Shown here piece by piece: positions 31,653-33,911 of a stretch of 33,911 nucleotides of DNA (the stretch's first letter is position 1; each line of letters opens with the position of its first letter). The notes beneath the pieces were generated by a model, which saw nothing but the letters and a program-made list of their open reading frames with translations, did no database searches and was not told the DNA's origin. The translations under genes were made by a program, and so were the position numbers. The DNA lies in the NCBI GenBank assembly GCA_016194975.1, contig JACQAM010000015.1, positions 1 through 33,911 of the forward strand. The letters run 5' to 3'. The stretch comes from Bacteroidota bacterium. Lineage in GTDB: Bacteria > Bacteroidota > Bacteroidia > Palsa-965.

Positions 31653-33911
31653 ATGATTAAATTTTTCTGCTCCAGAACAGGATTCTACGTCTTGTCTTTG
31701 TTTGCGTTTTTCTTTTTCGGTTCTCCGATAAAGGTAGAAGCGCAGCTTACCGTAACTCCGGGAGTTTCCGCTGCAACACTTATTGCAAGTCTTGTGGGAC
31801 AAGGTGTGACTGTGAGCAACGTTACCATCAATTGCCCTTCGAATGCTTACGGAACTTTTGCAAATGGAAATACCACGAACATAGGGATCACCAATGGAAT
31901 AATCATGACGACTGGTTCTGCAGTTAATGCAATCGGTCCGAACAATTCAACAAGCGCAGGAACTTGCAACGGAACTTCTGCGAATGATCCGCAACTCACT
32001 TCACTCGATCCGCAGGCTACTCATGATCCATGTATTATTGAATTTGATATTACGCCGGCATGCAATAATCTTCAGATAAGATTTGTTTTCGGTTCCGAAG
32101 AATATCCTGAATTTGTGAATTCCGGATTCAATGACGCTTTCGGACTTTTTATCACCGGACCCGGGCCTGCATGCCAGGCGGGATTTTACAACAACAGCAA
32201 TATGGCAACTTTGCCAAACAATACAACTATTGTTTCTATTGACAATGTAAATAACGTAACGAACAGCGCCTACTACATTGATAATACCGGCGGAGCTACA
32301 ATTCAGTATGATGGTTTCACTACGGTACTTACTCGCAACATCGGCTTATGTCCATGTCAGACTTATCACTGGAAACTTGCAATTGCTGATGCCTCGGATT
32401 GCATTTACGATTCCGGTGTATTCATTGATTTTCTTGCATGCTCGAATGCATTGACAATAACTCCGTCTCAAACAAACGCGGGCTGCTCTGCTTGTACAGG
32501 AACTGCTACGGTTACTCTCACCAATGGAGTTGGCCCGTTCACTTACTCATGGTCTCCTGCTCCGGGAGGTGGACAAGGCACAGCAACAGCAACTGGACTT
32601 TGCGCGGGAACTTACACTTGCACGATCAATGATGCACTTTCCTGCACCGCACCTTTTACTCAAACTTTTACGATCATCAGTTCGGGCAGTCTCACACTTT
32701 CAGGTACGCAAACCAATATTTCATGTTTTGGCAGTTGTACAGGATCGGCGACAACTAATATTGTTACAGGAACAGGACCTTTCACGTATTCGTGGGCGCC
32801 TTCCGGAGGAACTGCGGCTACTGCAAATGGATTATGCGCGGGCACATATACGTGTACCGTTACTGCTTCCGGGGGTTGTACTGCAACACAAACCTTCAAT
32901 ATCACTTCTAATCCGGCCATAACAGATGTTCCCTCTCAGGTGAATGTCACCTGTTTCGGAAGTTGCAATGGAAGTGCTACCGTTGTCGCTGCCGGCGGAA
33001 CTGGAACTTATACTTACGCGTGGGCTCCTTCAGGCGGAACTGCTGCAACGGCTTCTGCTCTTTGCGCGGGAAGTTACACGTGCACGATCAGTTCGCCTGC
33101 AGGTTGTACGCACACTCAAACTTTCACTATCACTCAACCAGCTGCTATCACTGATGTTCCTTCGCAGGTGAATGTTACCTGTAATGGAACCTGTAACGGA
33201 AGTGCTACAGTTGTCGCTGCGGGCGGAACAGGAACTTACACTTACGCGTGGGCTCCATCAGGCGGAACTGCGGCAACGGCTTCTGCTCTTTGCGCGGGAA
33301 GTTACACGTGTACGATCAGTTCGCCTGCAGGATGCACGCACACGCAATCCTTCACCATCACGCAACCTCCCGTAATTACTGCTACGCCTTCGCAGGTGAA
33401 TGTTACTTGTAATGGAACCTGTAACGGAAGTGCAACCGTTGTCGCTGCCGGCGGAACTGGAACTTACACTTATTCATGGGCACCATCGGGTGGAACGGCT
33501 GCAACTGCTTCCGGACTTTGTGCAGGAAGTTACACGTGCACGATCAGTTCGCCTGCAGGTTGTACTATAACACAAACATTTAAGCCCGCTGCTATCACCG
33601 ATGTTCCTTCACAGGTGAATGTTACCTGTAATGCATCTTGCAACGGAAGTGCAACCGTTGTCGCTGCCGGTGGAACAGGAACGTACACCTATTCATGGGC
33701 ACCTTCCGGTGGAACCGCTGCAACGGCTTCTGCTCTTTGCGCTGGAAGTTATACTTGTACGATCAGTTCACCTGCTGGTTGCACACACACGCAATCATTC
33801 ACAATTACACAACCAACTGTAGTTTCAACCACTTCTTCCCAGGTGAACGTTACCTGTTTCGGAAGTTGTAATGGAAGTGCTACCGTTACACCATCAGGCG
33901 GCACAGCGCCA
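31653..33911 (+). CDS. Cys-rich SprB-repeat surface protein with choice-of-anchor L domain (3' end outside window)
   Basis: The frame is open from ATG 31653 to the window end (753 residues, no stop), so the gene is truncated here only by the window. A signal peptide (ending VEAQ) is followed by a choice-of-anchor L domain (about 30-260: GIIMTTGSAVNAIGPN, FVFGSEEYPEF, FNDAFGLFITGPG). From about residue 270 come at least six SprB-type repeats of about 76 residues, the seventh being cut. Each carries five Cys (for example VTCNGTCNGSATV, LCAGSYTCT, AGCT), whereas common SprB repeats have about two. Such proteins are T9SS-exported adhesins related to the gliding adhesin SprB; the expected C-terminal sorting domain lies beyond the window. 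Confidence 0.9.
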   Translation, partial: MIKFFCSRTGFYVLSLFAFFFFGSPIKVEAQLTVTPGVSAATLIASLVGQGVTVSNVTINCPSNAYGTFANGNTTNIGITNGIIMTTGSAVNAIGPNNSTSAGTCNGTSANDPQLTSLDPQATHDPCIIEFDITPACNNLQIRFVFGSEEYPEFVNSGFNDAFGLFITGPGPACQAGFYNNSNMATLPNNTTIVSIDNVNNVTNSAYYIDNTGGATIQYDGFTTVLTRNIGLCPCQTYHWKLAIADASDCIYDSGVFIDFLACSNALTITPSQTNAGCSACTGTATVTLTNGVGPFTYSWSPAPGGGQGTATATGLCAGTYTCTINDALSCTAPFTQTFTIISSGSLTLSGTQTNISCFGSCTGSATTNIVTGTGPFTYSWAPSGGTAATANGLCAGTYTCTVTASGGCTATQTFNITSNPAITDVPSQVNVTCFGSCNGSATVVAAGGTGTYTYAWAPSGGTAATASALCAGSYTCTISSPAGCTHTQTFTITQPAAITDVPSQVNVTCNGTCNGSATVVAAGGTGTYTYAWAPSGGTAATASALCAGSYTCTISSPAGCTHTQSFTITQPPVITATPSQVNVTCNGTCNGSATVVAAGGTGTYTYSWAPSGGTAATASGLCAGSYTCTISSPAGCTITQTFKPAAITDVPSQVNVTCNASCNGSATVVAAGGTGTYTYSWAPSGGTAATASALCAGSYTCTISSPAGCTHTQSFTITQPTVVSTTSSQVNVTCFGSCNGSATVTPSGGTAP
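32472..33911 (+). repeat. Tandem 228-bp SprB coding repeats
   Basis: Equivalent codons of successive units start at 32472, 32712, 32940, 33168, 33396, 33615 and 33843. Periods are therefore 240, 228, 228, 228, 219 and 228 bases. Units starting at 32940 and 33168 are nearly identical in sequence, which indicates recent duplication or gene conversion. The unit at 33396 carries a 9-base in-frame loss near its end (TFKPAAI in place of TFTITQPAAI). The array continues past the window. Confidence 0.92.

Noticed and set aside
32472-33911. CRISPR-like periodic repeat
   Set aside because: The 228-base units are in frame with one long coding sequence and encode SprB-type domains; unit length and lack of distinct spacers exclude CRISPR.

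Overview
The window is chromosomal DNA of a member of the Bacteroidota, probably an uncultured one known only from environmental genomes. The main evidence is two secreted proteins with type IX secretion (T9SS) sorting domains, one type A (25526-27370) and one type B gliding-motility-associated (29033-31396). A third large surface protein (31653 onward) carries SprB repeats. A TonB-dependent receptor has an N-terminal carboxypeptidase-regulatory-like domain, and several promoters fit the Bacteroidota consensus TTG-N20-TAnnTTTG. Base composition is moderate and even, with no sign of a large foreign island. I see no rRNA, tRNA, CRISPR array, phage or transposase gene.

Layout. 1-6420: a large alpha-2-macroglobulin-like protein, a small orphan secreted protein and an aquaporin, lying between two inverted copies of a fold-back MITE-like repeat. 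6429-9827: a fused B12-dependent acyl-CoA mutase of the IcmF type with a consensus promoter. 10088-14935: seven consecutive minus-strand genes that nearly all consist of secreted DUF1573 domains (nine domains in total), split by one terminator. 15167-19681: valyl-tRNA synthetase and an M1 metallopeptidase lipoprotein. 19994-25427: a likely co-transcribed cluster of a His-rich secreted peptide, a TonB-dependent receptor, two lipoproteins with haem c motifs (one with a YVTN beta-propeller) and a DCC-family thiol oxidoreductase; an uptake or redox role for a metal is inferred. 25526-33911: a BNR-repeat T9SS protein, a retropepsin-like protease, malate dehydrogenase, a PKD/SprB-like T9SS protein and a 5'-complete SprB-repeat protein that runs off the window end.

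The most unusual feature is the repeat content. There are three MITE-like families with terminal inverted repeats. At least six spacers hold long imperfect inverted arms written in the same low-complexity vocabulary. Three short repeats have inserted in frame inside conserved housekeeping enzymes (two in valS, one in the icmF-type gene). The in-frame insertions recall the palindromic elements known from Rickettsia and, with the DUF1573 array and the Cys-rich SprB repeats, are the best candidates for undescribed biology here.

Together the genes look like core metabolism (valS, mdh, acyl-CoA mutase) mixed with a large envelope and surface repertoire. No single new operon with an obvious enzymatic system is apparent.
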